DNA of 64,000 bases from Hyphomicrobium sp. (GCA_002928515.1 PERI01000003.1:248001-312000); one strand, 5' to 3'; shown: positions 7,125 to 17,078, counted from the first letter of the stretch. The notes: generated by a model from the sequence alone, not told the origin. Translations and numbers: made by a program.

Positions 7125-8444
7125 ATGCAGCGATTGGACAGCACTTCGCTTGTATTGGTTGGCGTCGGCTTTGTTTGCGCTTGGCTCGCCACGGAAAGCC
7201 AGAAATCGGTTCGCACGCCTACTCCAACGCAAGAGGCGGTCCGCATCCTCGGCGCACCTGAACGTGATCTTCGCATCACGATGTCTACGTTGCCGCGCAC
7301 CTTTTCCGCGCAAGCGCCATTGTTACCTGTCCAAGTTGAGCCTGAAGATCCTGACACTCCTGTCAAGACAATCGCGGCTGCGACGAAACCGGCACTTCAT
7401 AAGTCTGAACCCAAAGCTGCAGCGTCGGCTCTGCCCTGGCGCACCGTTGTGCTTGCCGATCCTGCTGCATCGAGCGCTCGTGCTTTGACATCTTCAAAAG
7501 CCGGGGACGTTGAGACGCGCGCGAAACTCACTCGCGACTTGCAACAGGAATTGAAGCGTGTCGGTTGCTACGGCGGTTACATCACCGGGGCGTGGACCGC
7601 ATCGACCAAGCGCGCGATGTGGGCCTTCATGGATCGCATCAACGGATCGTTGCCGGTCGACGAGCCCGACTACATTCTTCTGACGCTCGTCCAAGGTCAT
7701 TCGGGCATGGCGTGCGGTGCCGATTGCAAGGCTGGCGAAGTGATGTCCGCGAGCGGGCGCTGCCTTCCGCAAGCGGTGGTCGCTCAAGCTGCAAAAAAAT
7801 CAAAATCTGCTCAACGCACTCAGGAAAAAATCAGACATGCACAAGCGCGTCGTGATCAGGTCGTGAAACGTTATGCCGACGATCATGTCGCTGCCAAAAC
7901 TGCTGCCAGCGCTCGGCGCGTTGCGACGATCGACACGCGTCGGCCATCGACACCGCCTGGAGCGGCCGAAACTCTGCCGTGGCTTAAAGATGATCAGATC
8001 GCGCTTGCTCCGCAAGCTGACCGTCGTGCTCCGCTCCCTGGGCGGATGTCAGTCGGCGCGCCATTGCCAATTGCTGCTGACCGATCAGCCGCCGTTGCAG
8101 TCATCGGACAAGATGGCCGTCCGCGCGTCATCAGCGATACTGCGCCCGATTATTCGGCCGAGAGCTTCGCCAATACATCGGGTGTCAAACCGCTGCTGCC
8201 TGCTGGTGCAGTCAGACCAGACGAAGTTGCGGCCATAGACCTTCAACCCGCCGACGCGGTCGTTGACGGCGTTTTGATTCAAGAGCCGCCGAAGCTGTCC
8301 TCGGGTCGCAAGGCCGGTTATCGACCCGCTCGCGCCAAGCGCAGCAAATATTCTTACTCGTCCGGCAAAAAACGCAGACGCGGATATCGCGGCCCTGGCC
8401 GACCAGTTAACAATATCGATGAGGCTTTAAGGGGCTACTTCTGA
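7125..8444 (+). CDS. Exported protein with peptidoglycan-binding-like domain
   Basis: A 439-residue protein. Residues 8-24 form an N-terminal membrane anchor or signal (SLVLVGVGFVCAWLAT). A low-complexity Pro/Ala segment follows. A compact domain at about residues 130-210 (RDLQQELKRVGCYGGYITG, WTASTKRAMWAFMDRIN) resembles the peptidoglycan-binding type 1 fold. It is followed by a Cys-containing motif, ACGADCKAGEVMSASGRCLP. The C-terminal ~200 residues are disordered and very basic, ending KRRRGYRGPGRP. A GAGGAG site precedes the ATG. A periplasmic, cell-wall-associated role is inferred. Its end overlaps the end of the convergent cutA by 10 bases. Confidence 0.7.
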   Translation: MQRLDSTSLVLVGVGFVCAWLATESQKSVRTPTPTQEAVRILGAPERDLRITMSTLPRTFSAQAPLLPVQVEPEDPDTPVKTIAAATKPALHKSEPKAAASALPWRTVVLADPAASSARALTSSKAGDVETRAKLTRDLQQELKRVGCYGGYITGAWTASTKRAMWAFMDRINGSLPVDEPDYILLTLVQGHSGMACGADCKAGEVMSASGRCLPQAVVAQAAKKSKSAQRTQEKIRHAQARRDQVVKRYADDHVAAKTAASARRVATIDTRRPSTPPGAAETLPWLKDDQIALAPQADRRAPLPGRMSVGAPLPIAADRSAAVAVIGQDGRPRVISDTAPDYSAESFANTSGVKPLLPAGAVRPDEVAAIDLQPADAVVDGVLIQEPPKLSSGRKAGYRPARAKRSKYSYSSGKKRRRGYRGPGRPVNNIDEALRGYF

Positions 8445-8836
8445 CGGTTGAAATTGTTGCGATCGTTATGTGTTCCGGCAATAATCCAAGACAGATAATC
8501 TTTATCTCCTGCGATCACCGGGATGATCAAGATCGCTGGCGTCTCGTAGCTGTGGTTCGCCTTGATGAACGCCATGGCTGAGTCAGCCGAACTGGCAGGA
8601 AGTTTCGCAATCATGACGGCTTCTTGAGCGGTCTCGGTTTTACCGTCCCAAACGTAAACTGACGTCATGGCTGGCAAGACGTTAACACAGCCCGCCAGAC
8701 CGCCCTCGACCATCCGCCGCCCGACCTCCACAGCAGCTTCAGCGCACGGGAATGTTGCATAAACCATCACCAGGGGCAGCCGTGCGCTGCTTTCGGTTGC
8801 TAAGCTACCTGCCGTAAAGGACTTGTTGATAGACAT
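8435..8836 (-). CDS. cutA: Divalent cation tolerance protein CutA
   Basis: A 133-residue protein of the CutA1 family, small trimers of ferredoxin-like fold linked to copper and divalent-metal tolerance, with uncertain molecular function. Family features seen: VYATFPCAEAAVEVGRRMVE, GGLAGCVNVLP, SVYVWDGK and the C-terminal PVIAGDKDYLSWI. The N-terminus has about 22 extra residues before the core; the start could be the internal Met24. Convergent with the 7125-8444 gene. Confidence 0.9.
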   Translation of the reverse strand: MSINKSFTAGSLATESSARLPLVMVYATFPCAEAAVEVGRRMVEGGLAGCVNVLPAMTSVYVWDGKTETAQEAVMIAKLPASSADSAMAFIKANHSYETPAILIIPVIAGDKDYLSWIIAGTHNDRNNFNRQK

Positions 8837-8907
8837 GACTTGAGCGAGCCTCCCTACCCAGCGAAAAGCAACGACGAAGTTTCACCGATCCAAACAGTTT
8901 GGGCCCG

Positions 8908-9690
8908 ATGCCAAAAGAAAAATTGAAATTCGAACGCATCGCATTTGTGGCCAGCGACGTGCCCGAGGCACAAGACGCGCGCACTCGACTCGCCAAACTT
9001 TATGGTGACGCCAAGCCAGATAAGGCCGATGCCATCGTCGCGCTCGGGGGCGACGGCTTGATGTTGCAGACCTTGCATCGCTTCATCAACGATAAGATTC
9101 CGATTTACGGCATGAACCGTGGATCTGTCGGCTTCTTGATGAACGATTATCGCGAGGACGATCTTCTCCAACGCTTGAACGCTGCCGAGATTAGTCGCAT
9201 TCATCCGCTGTCGATGGTGGCGACCGACAGCACGGGTAAGGCGCACAAGGGCTTGGCCATCAATGAAGTGTCTCTGTTTCGTGAGCGCTATCAGGCTGCA
9301 AAGCTGCAAATTTCCATTGATGGCGTTTTGCGCATGGAAGAGCTGATTTGCGATGGGGTTCTGGTCGCGACGCCTGCCGGTTCGACCGCTTATAATTTGT
9401 CAGCGCATGGGCCAATTCTGCCCATTAAAGCCCCACTTCTCGCACTCACGCCGATCAGCCCGTTTCGTCCGCGCCGCTGGCGCGGTGCGCTCGTGCCCAA
9501 TAAAGTACATATCGTGATTGAAGTTCTGGAAAACGTTAAGCGGCCCGTTAGCGCTGTCGCTGACCATTTCGAAATTCGCGACGTGGTTCGCGTTGAAATC
9601 GAGAAAGCGCGCACCATCGAATTGTTCATGATGTTCGACCGCGATCACGGCTTGGAAGAGCGCGTATTGTCAGAGCAATTTCGATACTGA
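8908..9690 (+). CDS. nadK: NAD kinase
   Basis: An enzyme of 260 residues that phosphorylates NAD to NADP with ATP (or polyphosphate) in the cytoplasm. The signature motifs are clear: [11 protein letters not shown] at about residues 45-55 (GGDG metal/phosphate motif), [12 protein letters not shown], and the NAD-binding [16 protein letters not shown]. Length is normal for alphaproteobacteria. The ATG at 8908 is preferred; a TTG three codons upstream (8899) is possible. No strong ribosome site is seen. It is transcribed away from cutA. Confidence 0.94.
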   Translation: MPKEKLKFERIAFVASDVPEAQDARTRLAKLYGDAKPDKADAIVALGGDGLMLQTLHRFINDKIPIYGMNRGSVGFLMNDYREDDLLQRLNAAEISRIHPLSMVATDSTGKAHKGLAINEVSLFRERYQAAKLQISIDGVLRMEELICDGVLVATPAGSTAYNLSAHGPILPIKAPLLALTPISPFRPRRWRGALVPNKVHIVIEVLENVKRPVSAVADHFEIRDVVRVEIEKARTIELFMMFDRDHGLEERVLSEQFRY

Positions 9691-9748
9691 GTTTTTGCGT
9701 CATGCGACGTGGCGCGACTTGCGTCACGCGATGCCCCTAAAAACCGAC

Positions 9749-9790
9749 TGGCCCTCTCGGCTGGTGCATGCAGCACCAGTGAGAAGGCCA
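9749..9790. repeat. Long hairpin after nadK
   Basis: GGCC-TCTC-CTGGTGC arms pair with GCACCAG-GAGA-GGCC around a short ATGCA loop, with a few bulges. There is no T run, so it is not a classical terminator. It may protect or end the nadK transcript. Confidence 0.45.
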
Positions 9791-9943
9791 TGATTTAGGT
9801 TGTTGTATCTAGGCTTGCTGAAAGTGCTCGCCGTGCTGACCCGACCGCCACATTTGAGTCAAACTTAGACACGCATGTGATGACGATAGTTTCGACACGG
9901 TAAACAAACCGTTAACGCACTGCCCAGTTCTAGATATTCTTGG

Positions 9944-10522
9944 TCATGACGATGACCAGCGCGTGATGAGATTTTCAATGACAGGTCGTTCGCGATCATC
10001 GGGTTTGTCGTCGGAGCGGCCGATGTAAATGAAGCCTGCGACCCGCTCTTGATCGGACAATTTTAAAGCCGCTCGCACGGATGGACTGTAGGCGACCCAC
10101 TCCGTGATCCAATTGGTTGCATATCCGAGTGCATTGGCTGCCAAGCAAATGTTAAAGCACAGCGCGCCAGCCGACAGAACCTGCTCCCACTCGGGCGCTC
10201 CAGGCTTTGGCTTGATTTGCGACACGACACCAATCACCAGCGGCGCGCGTTGAAAGCGCTGCCGTTCGGTCTCCAGGCGCATCTGTGATGGCGGCTCTTT
10301 TTCTTCCCGTATGCAGGCATCCGCAAACACATCGCCGATTTCTGCCCGCGCATCGCCCTCGAACACTATGAAACGCCATGGGGTCAATTTTTTGTGGTCG
10401 GGAACGCGTGCGCCAGCCGTCAATATCTTCAGGAGTTCATCGGCTGTCGGGCCGGGTGCGGTAAGCTTGTCGGGCTTGACCGAGCGGCGACGGGAGAGAA
10501 ATTCTAAAACCGGAGACGTCAT
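9944..10522 (-). CDS. Nitroreductase family protein (FMN-dependent)
   Basis: A 192-residue FMN oxidoreductase of the nitroreductase superfamily, YdjA-like. Residues 8-14 (LSRRRSV) match the FMN-phosphate-binding RxSxR-type start. PDHKKLTPWRFIVFEG and AANALGYATNWITE are the typical second and third motifs. Such enzymes use NAD(P)H to reduce nitro compounds or quinones; the physiological substrate is unknown. AGGACGAG lies just before the ATG. It is a single gene, divergent from the secreted VWA protein. Confidence 0.88.
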   Translation of the reverse strand: MTSPVLEFLSRRRSVKPDKLTAPGPTADELLKILTAGARVPDHKKLTPWRFIVFEGDARAEIGDVFADACIREEKEPPSQMRLETERQRFQRAPLVIGVVSQIKPKPGAPEWEQVLSAGALCFNICLAANALGYATNWITEWVAYSPSVRAALKLSDQERVAGFIYIGRSDDKPDDRERPVIENLITRWSSS

Positions 10523-10668
10523 AGCTCGTCCTAATTCTCGTGTACCAATTCAGCATCATTCAAAGTCTCGCTATCCCACTTGTGCGTCTGATACAATCGA
10601 CTTGACAGTTTGGCCGCTTAACATGCGCCGTCTCAGACTATTGCCGATCCTCGCTGCCAGGAGTTGCG

Positions 10669-12609
10669 ATGCGCCATTTTCGTTTTTTGACCCGGCAATG
10701 GGCCATCGCTTTCTCGGTGTGCGTTATTGGCGCAATCCCGAACGCGCACGCCAACGATGCGGCGTCAGCCATGATTGTGCTCGATGGCTCGGGATCGATG
10801 TGGGCCCGCTTCGATGCTGAAAAGCGCGCCAAGATCGACGTCGTGCGCGATCAATTGACCGCCGCGCTCCAATCGAACACTACGAACCGCATTGGACTGA
10901 CGTCGTTTGGTCATCGGCGGCGCGGCAACTGCGGTGACGTTGAAATTATCAGTGCGCCGGATGTCTCGCGCACGACGACATTGGACGCAGTTGCCAAACT
11001 CAACCCGCGCGGCAAGGGGCCGATGGTCAGCGCACTGCGAGAGACGATCGCGGCACTTGGCAGTGAGCGTCCTGCCAGCATTATTCTGATCAGCGACGGC
11101 CCTGACAATTGTCAGCAAGATGCTTGCGCAGCGGCGAACGAATTTGCGGCATCAACACCTGGCGTGGCCATCCACACCATTGCCATCGGCGTGCCAACGC
11201 AAGATCAACCGCGGCTTGCTTGCATTGCCAAAACAACCGGTGGAACTTTTTTTGATGCCACCGATACGCCGAGCCTCGTCACGGCCATCGACAAAGCATT
11301 CGAAGCGGCACTGCTTACACCGGGCAAATCGGCCGTATCGTCATCGGGCACACACAATGCCCCTGCACCGCCGGTTGGAGCTTCGTTGCGTGCTACGCTT
11401 GCGCTCGCAGAGGGTGGCGAGGTGTTGGCCATACCTGCAAAATGGCGCATCTATGTCAGCGGCGGTGTAACACCCTTAGCAGAAAGCGAAGGCACCGAAG
11501 TCTCAGCGAAGCTCGACCCGGGCACGTACGATATCGAAGCCGATACCGGCAAAACGCGCGCGCGCCAAACTGTGACCATAGAGGACGGACGCGCACTTGG
11601 TCTCGTCATGCCGCTCAAGGCAGGTCGAATCAACGTCCGCGTCAGTGGTGCGAAGGACGGTGCTGTATCTCAATCCGCGGTTATTTCGATTACCAAAAGT
11701 GATGCATCTGCCGCGACTGCACCGATTGCGATCACGCACGGCGGGCAAACGGAACTCGTGCTTCCCGAAGGCGCCTATTCGATTTCAGTCAAGGATGGCT
11801 CTGTGTCTCAGAGCCAAACGCTCAAGTTGGATGCTGGCGCTACCAAGCAGATTGATGTTGTACTCGGGGCCGGTCATCTGGAACTTTCTTCGTCGCTGGG
11901 CGACGACGCAAGTCCTCTGCGAGATGTCACGTATAGTGTTGCCGAAGACGATCCCGACAGTCCTGACGGCCGTCGCGAGGTGGCGCGATCTCGCTCTGCC
12001 ACTGCGCACTTTACACTTACGGCTGGTACTTATTACGTCAGCGCACGATCTGGAAATGGCACGATCCGGGAGCGGATCGCACTTGGTGCGGGGGAGGTCG
12101 TCAAGCGCACGCTCGTACTGCCACTTTCTACCATTTCGATATCGACGCGCGTCGGTGGCGAAGCCGCCCGCGAAAGCTTGGGGCTTGTGACGCGCATCAC
12201 AGAGCTCGATGGCGACAAGCGCGAGATTTCGCGCTCGTTAAATTCCACCGTTACAGCTTCCCTGCCGCCCGGGCGCTATCGCATAGCGGCATATATCGAT
12301 GCCCATCACCTGACGGCTGAGCAGGAAATCACTGTGGAGCGCGGGAAAAACTTTGACGTCGTTCTTAACATCGAGGCCGCAGAGATCAGTTTCAAAACGT
12401 CGGCTGTTGGCTTTGTCGTCAGCGAATCATATTGGGAAGTTTTGGATGCGACCGGCGATACGGTATGGCGGTCGCTCGCCCACACACCCAAAACGATGCT
12501 GCAACCAGGTCGATATACTGTAAAGCATGAGAGCCGAGACCGGCGGCAAGAAGCGGCTTTCGAGGTCAAAAGCGGCCAGTCGCAAACGATCGATCTGGGA
12601 ATTCAATAA
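10669..12609 (+). CDS. Secreted von Willebrand A domain protein with repeat domains
   Basis: A 646-residue protein with a signal peptide (residues 1-28, cleavage after AHA). A VWA domain at about 33-215 has the metal-ion-dependent adhesion motif DGSGS at residues 39-43. Four or five tandem beta-rich repeats of about 80-100 residues follow. They share a pattern of WRVY..G, a PGTYD/PGRY turn and a G.....V.L.AG segment, like PEGA or carboxypeptidase-regulatory domains. It is likely periplasmic. A shorter relative lacking the VWA domain lies directly downstream. The function is unknown; calcium- or magnesium-dependent protein or ligand binding is inferred from the MIDAS motif. Confidence 0.78.
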   Translation: MRHFRFLTRQWAIAFSVCVIGAIPNAHANDAASAMIVLDGSGSMWARFDAEKRAKIDVVRDQLTAALQSNTTNRIGLTSFGHRRRGNCGDVEIISAPDVSRTTTLDAVAKLNPRGKGPMVSALRETIAALGSERPASIILISDGPDNCQQDACAAANEFAASTPGVAIHTIAIGVPTQDQPRLACIAKTTGGTFFDATDTPSLVTAIDKAFEAALLTPGKSAVSSSGTHNAPAPPVGASLRATLALAEGGEVLAIPAKWRIYVSGGVTPLAESEGTEVSAKLDPGTYDIEADTGKTRARQTVTIEDGRALGLVMPLKAGRINVRVSGAKDGAVSQSAVISITKSDASAATAPIAITHGGQTELVLPEGAYSISVKDGSVSQSQTLKLDAGATKQIDVVLGAGHLELSSSLGDDASPLRDVTYSVAEDDPDSPDGRREVARSRSATAHFTLTAGTYYVSARSGNGTIRERIALGAGEVVKRTLVLPLSTISISTRVGGEAARESLGLVTRITELDGDKREISRSLNSTVTASLPPGRYRIAAYIDAHHLTAEQEITVERGKNFDVVLNIEAAEISFKTSAVGFVVSESYWEVLDATGDTVWRSLAHTPKTMLQPGRYTVKHESRDRRQEAAFEVKSGQSQTIDLGIQ

Positions 12610-12726
12610 CGTTTGGCCATTTCAGCGTGTCCATAGGGCTTTTCCTATGACTATGCCGAAACTTCGCCAGATTTTCGCCATGGCTGGCGCGCACCTCTCA
12701 CGCCAGCTAAGTGTCCGACGGATACT

Positions 12727-13872
12727 ATGCGCAGGAACTTTTCGACAATTGCACGAGGGTTGCAGTATTATTTGCCCATGAGAGATTCACGCACCATATG
12801 CGATGACACGCGAAGGCAGCTCACGCTGACAGCATGGGTTTGCAGTATTTTTGCGCTGAGTATCTTAGTGATATGGCCAGCTAACCTTGCCGCGCAAACC
12901 ACCGATGTCCCTTCCGTTGCCGCACCCGATCCTAATTGGGATACTGGCGTTGATGTCGATCAGCCTGCCGCACAACCGAGCACCACAACTGTTATTGAGC
13001 GCGCGGGCAGCACCGCTGCCAAAACGTCTCCGCCCGGCGTCAAGCTCGTTGCGCTATTAACGGCAGATGGCCAGCAGATCGACCAAGGGCTCGTTTGGCG
13101 TGTGTTCCAGGGCCAAAGCGGATCGGGCAAATCAAAACTGGTGACAGAAAATCGTGAGGCTAGCCCTCAGCTCAAGCTTCAACCCGGTGATTACATCGTC
13201 AATGCCGCGTTCGGAAGAGCCAACCTAACGCGCAAAATTTCTGTTCAACCAAGCGGCCCAGCGATTGAGCAATTCGTGTTGAATGCGGGTGGACTGCGTT
13301 TGAATGCGCTGTCAGGCGGCAATCCCGCACCCTCCGGCATCGTGTCTTATGCCATCTTCTCGGATGAACGCGATCAATCGGACAGCCGCACTGCCGTCAT
13401 GACGGGAGCTAAGCCCAATCTCATTATTCGACTGAACGCAGGGATATACCGGGTCGTTTCAACGTACGGCGATGCCAATGCACGCATCGAAACAGACGTG
13501 ACGGTTGAAGCTGGCAAACTTACCGAGACAACAGTCTCGCACGCCGCAGGTAAAGCCAACTTCAAACTGGTCACGCGTGCTGGTGGCGAAGCCATACCCG
13601 ATACCGAGTGGACAATTAAAACGGTTGCAGGAGAGATCGTCAAAGAAAGCGTCGGCGCGTTGCCTAGCCACTATTTAGCTCCAGGTCAGTACACGGCCAG
13701 AGCGCGGTCTGGTGGTCAGTTCTATACGTCGTCATTCAATATAACCGATGGTGAAACCACCATCGTCGAAGTTTTACGCGATGCGTCTGCTGTTGCGCGC
13801 CCTGAGGATACGGTAGTGCAGCCCGATATCAACATCGACACAGAGGCCACTTTCGACCTCAAAAATCAGTAA
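12727..13872 (+). CDS. Exported repeat protein related to the upstream VWA protein
   Basis: A 381-residue protein. A hydrophobic N-terminal segment (AWVCSIFALSILVIWPANLA) is followed by a Pro/Thr linker. Then come repeats like those of the upstream VWA protein (VWRVFQGQSGSGK, LQPGDYIVNAAFGRANLTRK, LNAGIYRVVSTYGDANARIE). It looks like a paralogue of that protein's C-terminal half. An alternative start is the ATG at 12778; neither has a strong ribosome site. It overlaps the end of the convergent gene 13859-14527 by 14 bases. Probably periplasmic and possibly in one complex with the VWA protein (inference). Confidence 0.72.
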   Translation: MRRNFSTIARGLQYYLPMRDSRTICDDTRRQLTLTAWVCSIFALSILVIWPANLAAQTTDVPSVAAPDPNWDTGVDVDQPAAQPSTTTVIERAGSTAAKTSPPGVKLVALLTADGQQIDQGLVWRVFQGQSGSGKSKLVTENREASPQLKLQPGDYIVNAAFGRANLTRKISVQPSGPAIEQFVLNAGGLRLNALSGGNPAPSGIVSYAIFSDERDQSDSRTAVMTGAKPNLIIRLNAGIYRVVSTYGDANARIETDVTVEAGKLTETTVSHAAGKANFKLVTRAGGEAIPDTEWTIKTVAGEIVKESVGALPSHYLAPGQYTARARSGGQFYTSSFNITDGETTIVEVLRDASAVARPEDTVVQPDINIDTEATFDLKNQ

Positions 13873-14527
13873 GGACCCAATCCGTTGGGCAGCCGGTATC
13901 ACGCATACGTTGGTCAATTTTGCTCGAAGCATCTTTTTGACCATCGTCAAGCAACGTCGTTCGCGCAATTTGCCAGTGCTCGCACGCGCTGGTGAGATCG
14001 CCTGATAGGTATGCGACTTCGGCCAACTGCAACCGCGCGTCGGCATGCACCGCACGAGGACCATGTTGAGCCGCAAGGCCAGCGGCAGAGCGCAAAGCGG
14101 TCATGCGCGCTGTTTCATTGCCATCTTCAGCGTGCAACGCGGCCATTTCCAGATACAGGGGGGCAAGTGATGCTGGCTGAGATATCGCATCAAATGTATC
14201 TAACCGCTGCCGTACATCAGCTAGTCTAGACTTTGCTGATAGCATGTTTGCTGGCGGCGAAGGCAATGCAGTCTTCGGGCTCAAAGTGACCCGTTCAACC
14301 GTAGCCGTTTCAATCGACGAGACATGGGAGCCAATTGTAGGAGACGTTTCTGCTGAGATATTTATCGCGTCATCCCGCAATGGCATACTTGCAACTCTTT
14401 GAATGGGTGCTGTCCTTGTGCGCAAGCGGCGTACGAGCAACGCCAAAATGAGCATCGCCAGTACGCTGACCGGCAATGCTAGAACGATCATTTGAACGAA
14501 AGCTTCAGCTTGCGAAAAGAAATGCAC
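13859..14527 (-). CDS. Membrane-anchored protein, unknown
   Basis: A 222-residue protein with one N-terminal membrane segment (about residues 13-33, IVLALPVSVLAMLILALLV), then a basic turn RRLRTRT, a disordered linker, and a helical C-terminal region (about 110-210) rich in Ala/Leu/Glu. The C-terminal region reads like TPR-type helices (APLYLEMAALHAEDGNETAR; ADARLQLAEVAYLSGDLTSA). A periplasmic or cytoplasmic TPR scaffold is inferred. It is convergent with the two repeat proteins and may belong with them. The specific family was not recognised. Confidence 0.62.
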   Translation of the reverse strand: MHFFSQAEAFVQMIVLALPVSVLAMLILALLVRRLRTRTAPIQRVASMPLRDDAINISAETSPTIGSHVSSIETATVERVTLSPKTALPSPPANMLSAKSRLADVRQRLDTFDAISQPASLAPLYLEMAALHAEDGNETARMTALRSAAGLAAQHGPRAVHADARLQLAEVAYLSGDLTSACEHWQIARTTLLDDGQKDASSKIDQRMRDTGCPTDWVLTDF

Positions 14528-14589
14528 CGTGCAGACCCCGTGCTGCCCGTTATTCGATTGCGATCAGCGTTGTCGTTTCAACGCACATA

Positions 14590-15645
14590 TCATCGTAACG
14601 GCATAGCATACATCAACCCGCCTTTGATCCACAAATTATTCAAGCCTCGCTCGAGCTTAAGTGGAGAACCCTCGCCTACCGTGCGACCAAATATTTCTGC
14701 ATAATTTCCGACCTGTTTGACGGCCTGATATGCCCAATCACGCGCCAAGCCAAGTGGCGCTCCAAGGTCGGCTTCAAGCCCGAGCAAGCGCCGGACGTCC
14801 AATAGAGGTGAGGCTTGCATCGTATCGATGTTCTCGCTGGTGATGCCAAATTCTTCCGCAGCTATCAGCGCCATCGTGGTCCAACGTACGACCGAGAACC
14901 AAGTATCGTCACCACTTTTAATCGCTGGTCCCAACGGCTCTTTGCTGATCAGTTCCGGCAAAAGCATATGATCTGCTGATAGCGCAAACCGACTGCGTTC
15001 TTGAGCCAACAATGAGATGTCGCCCATGAGTACGGTGCATCCGCCGTTAATGTAGATTTTCACGAGCTGGTCCCATTGCTCGGAAATCACAAGTTGATAG
15101 CGCATTTTCCGGGTATCAAAAAAATCGGTGATGGCACGTTCCCCACTCGATCCCGGCAGTACACAGATCGATGCGCCTGATAATTCGAGAACGCTGGCTA
15201 TCGAGTGCGTTTTGGGGACCAGAAATCCGCCGCCATCATAAAACATTACATCGACGAAGCGCACGCCGAGTTCCGTGTCGCGCGACAATGTCCAGGCGGT
15301 GGCACGCATCAAGACATCGACTTCGCCATCTTCCAAGGCTTTGAAGCGATCGCCCGTCGTCAAGCCGCGAAACTTGACGGCGTCTTTCTTGCCGAAGATG
15401 GCGGCTGCCAAGGCCCGACAAAACTCGACATCAAGGCCGCTCCATTGACCGCTGCTACTGACAACGCTGAATCCTGGGGCATTCTCTGCGACCCCACAGT
15501 TCAGGTAGCCGCGCTCCTTGATTGCATCGAGAATACTCGGGGCTGCTTGGGTTGTGTGAGTCATGGCAACAAGTGTGATTGCCAAGGCTGCTAAGCTTGC
15601 AAAAGCTCGTGTCAGTCCATGCTTATGAACGCGCATCTTCACCAT
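14590..15645 (-). CDS. Amino-acid ABC transporter substrate-binding protein (AapJ-like)
   Basis: About 351 residues. The signal peptide ends near TTQAAPS. The SBP_bac_3 fold then follows with LDAIKERGYLNCGVAENAPG, SGLDVEFCRALAAAIFG and GDRFKALEDGEVDVLMRATAWTLSRD, as in AapJ-type general L-amino-acid binding proteins. It should bind an amino acid in the periplasm. No permease or ATPase gene is adjacent, so it is an orphan. It is divergent from metC, which hints at a sulfur amino acid ligand (inference). The Met at 15645 is taken as start; 15636 is an alternative, and longer in-frame extension lacks signal-peptide character. Confidence 0.86.
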   Translation of the reverse strand: MVKMRVHKHGLTRAFASLAALAITLVAMTHTTQAAPSILDAIKERGYLNCGVAENAPGFSVVSSSGQWSGLDVEFCRALAAAIFGKKDAVKFRGLTTGDRFKALEDGEVDVLMRATAWTLSRDTELGVRFVDVMFYDGGGFLVPKTHSIASVLELSGASICVLPGSSGERAITDFFDTRKMRYQLVISEQWDQLVKIYINGGCTVLMGDISLLAQERSRFALSADHMLLPELISKEPLGPAIKSGDDTWFSVVRWTTMALIAAEEFGITSENIDTMQASPLLDVRRLLGLEADLGAPLGLARDWAYQAVKQVGNYAEIFGRTVGEGSPLKLERGLNNLWIKGGLMYAMPLR

Positions 15646-15847
15646 GACTTTGAGAATTTCACACGCTCCATAACTTTGTAACCAATCGCGCATGGGGCTT
15701 TGATCAACGAACGATTTTCGAAAACCGCATTCAACGCTTTGCAAACAACAGCGCCACATGTCCCGCGCTCGCGCCTGTCGGTCAAGTCCTTGACGTTAGG
15801 CACAACTTACGCCACGAAACCCGTTATGGTGCCGGAGACTTGAAAAC

Positions 15848-17035
15848 ATGGCGAATTCTGAGGACGGTTCGGGCTCAAAAAATAAGCCTGCGACAAATGC
15901 CGTGCACCTGGGACGGGCGCCATTCGAACAGCACGGGTTCGTAAATACCCCGGTATATCGCGGTTCCACCGTTCTTTATCCGACACTCGCCAAGCTCAGA
16001 TCGCGCGAGCAATCCTTTACATATGGACGCCGTGCAACGCCTACGACGCGCGCTCTGGAAGATGCATTATGTGGGCTTGAAGGCGGCCATAGCGCAATTT
16101 TGACGTCGTCTGGTCTCAACGCCGTCTCGACGGCTTTGCTGGCGTTTGTTCAAGCCGGCGATCATATCCTCGTTGTTGATACCGTGTATCAGCCGACACG
16201 GGTGTTCTGCGATAAAATGTTAGCCCGTCTTGGGGTTGAGACAACCTATTACGATCCCGCAATCGGCGCTGCAATTTCCAGTCTCATTCGTCCAAATACG
16301 CGCTTAGTGTTTGTCGAAAGCCCAGGCTCGCAAACTTTCGAAATGCAAGACATCCCGGCTATCGCTGCGGTGGCTCGGGCCAAAAATATTTGGGTCATCG
16401 CCGATAATACATGGGCGAGCCCGCTTTATTGTCAGCCGCTTGCGCTCGGGGCTGACGTTTCGATCCAAGCCGCCACGAAATACGTCGTCGGTCACGCCGA
16501 TGCCATGCTCGGCGTCGTGATCGCTTCACCCCGTGCTGCGCGTTACCTAGATAACGCGAAAGAAGCACTCGGTACCTGCCCGGGTTCGGAGGAAACGTTT
16601 CTCGCTTTGCGTGGACTGAGAACGCTCGATGTCAGACTGGCTCGGCACATGTCATCGAGTATTGCGATTGCGGCGTGGCTTGAAAGTCGCGCGGAAGTAC
16701 AGCGCGTTGTTCATCCGGCTCTGAAAAGTCATCCTGGGCATGACATTTGGCTGCGTGATTTCAGCGGTGCATCGGGATTATTCGCCGTCGTTCTCAAGCC
16801 AACCTCAGAGCCTGCGCTGGCTGCGTTCCTCGATGGATTGAAGCTTTTCGGAATGGGATATTCGTGGGGCGGATATGAAAGCCTTGTCATCCCCTTCGAC
16901 CCGTCAAGTTATCGGACGGCCACAGTGTGGAGTGCCGAAGGTCCCGCTTTACGCTTTCACATTGGCCTTGAAGCGGTCGATGATCTGCGCGCTGATTTGA
17001 CGGCAGGCTTCACGCGTATGGCAACAGCAGTTTAG
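15848..17035 (+). CDS. metC: Cystathionine beta-lyase
   Basis: A 395-residue PLP enzyme of the Cys/Met metabolism family, splitting cystathionine to homocysteine, pyruvate and ammonia in methionine synthesis. The PLP lysine is Lys211 in AATKYVVGHAD. Other family marks are TYGRRATPTTRALEDALCGL, GLNAVSTALLAF and IADNTWASPLYCQPL. The MetC-type spacing and the YSWGGYESL motif near the C-terminus favour beta-lyase over gamma-synthase. It is divergent from the substrate-binding protein, with about 200 bases of shared upstream region. Confidence 0.93.
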   Translation: MANSEDGSGSKNKPATNAVHLGRAPFEQHGFVNTPVYRGSTVLYPTLAKLRSREQSFTYGRRATPTTRALEDALCGLEGGHSAILTSSGLNAVSTALLAFVQAGDHILVVDTVYQPTRVFCDKMLARLGVETTYYDPAIGAAISSLIRPNTRLVFVESPGSQTFEMQDIPAIAAVARAKNIWVIADNTWASPLYCQPLALGADVSIQAATKYVVGHADAMLGVVIASPRAARYLDNAKEALGTCPGSEETFLALRGLRTLDVRLARHMSSSIAIAAWLESRAEVQRVVHPALKSHPGHDIWLRDFSGASGLFAVVLKPTSEPALAAFLDGLKLFGMGYSWGGYESLVIPFDPSSYRTATVWSAEGPALRFHIGLEAVDDLRADLTAGFTRMATAV

Positions 17036-17078
17036 AATTTTTGGCCGTTTCGATATTTGCGCCGCCAAGAAACTGCGA

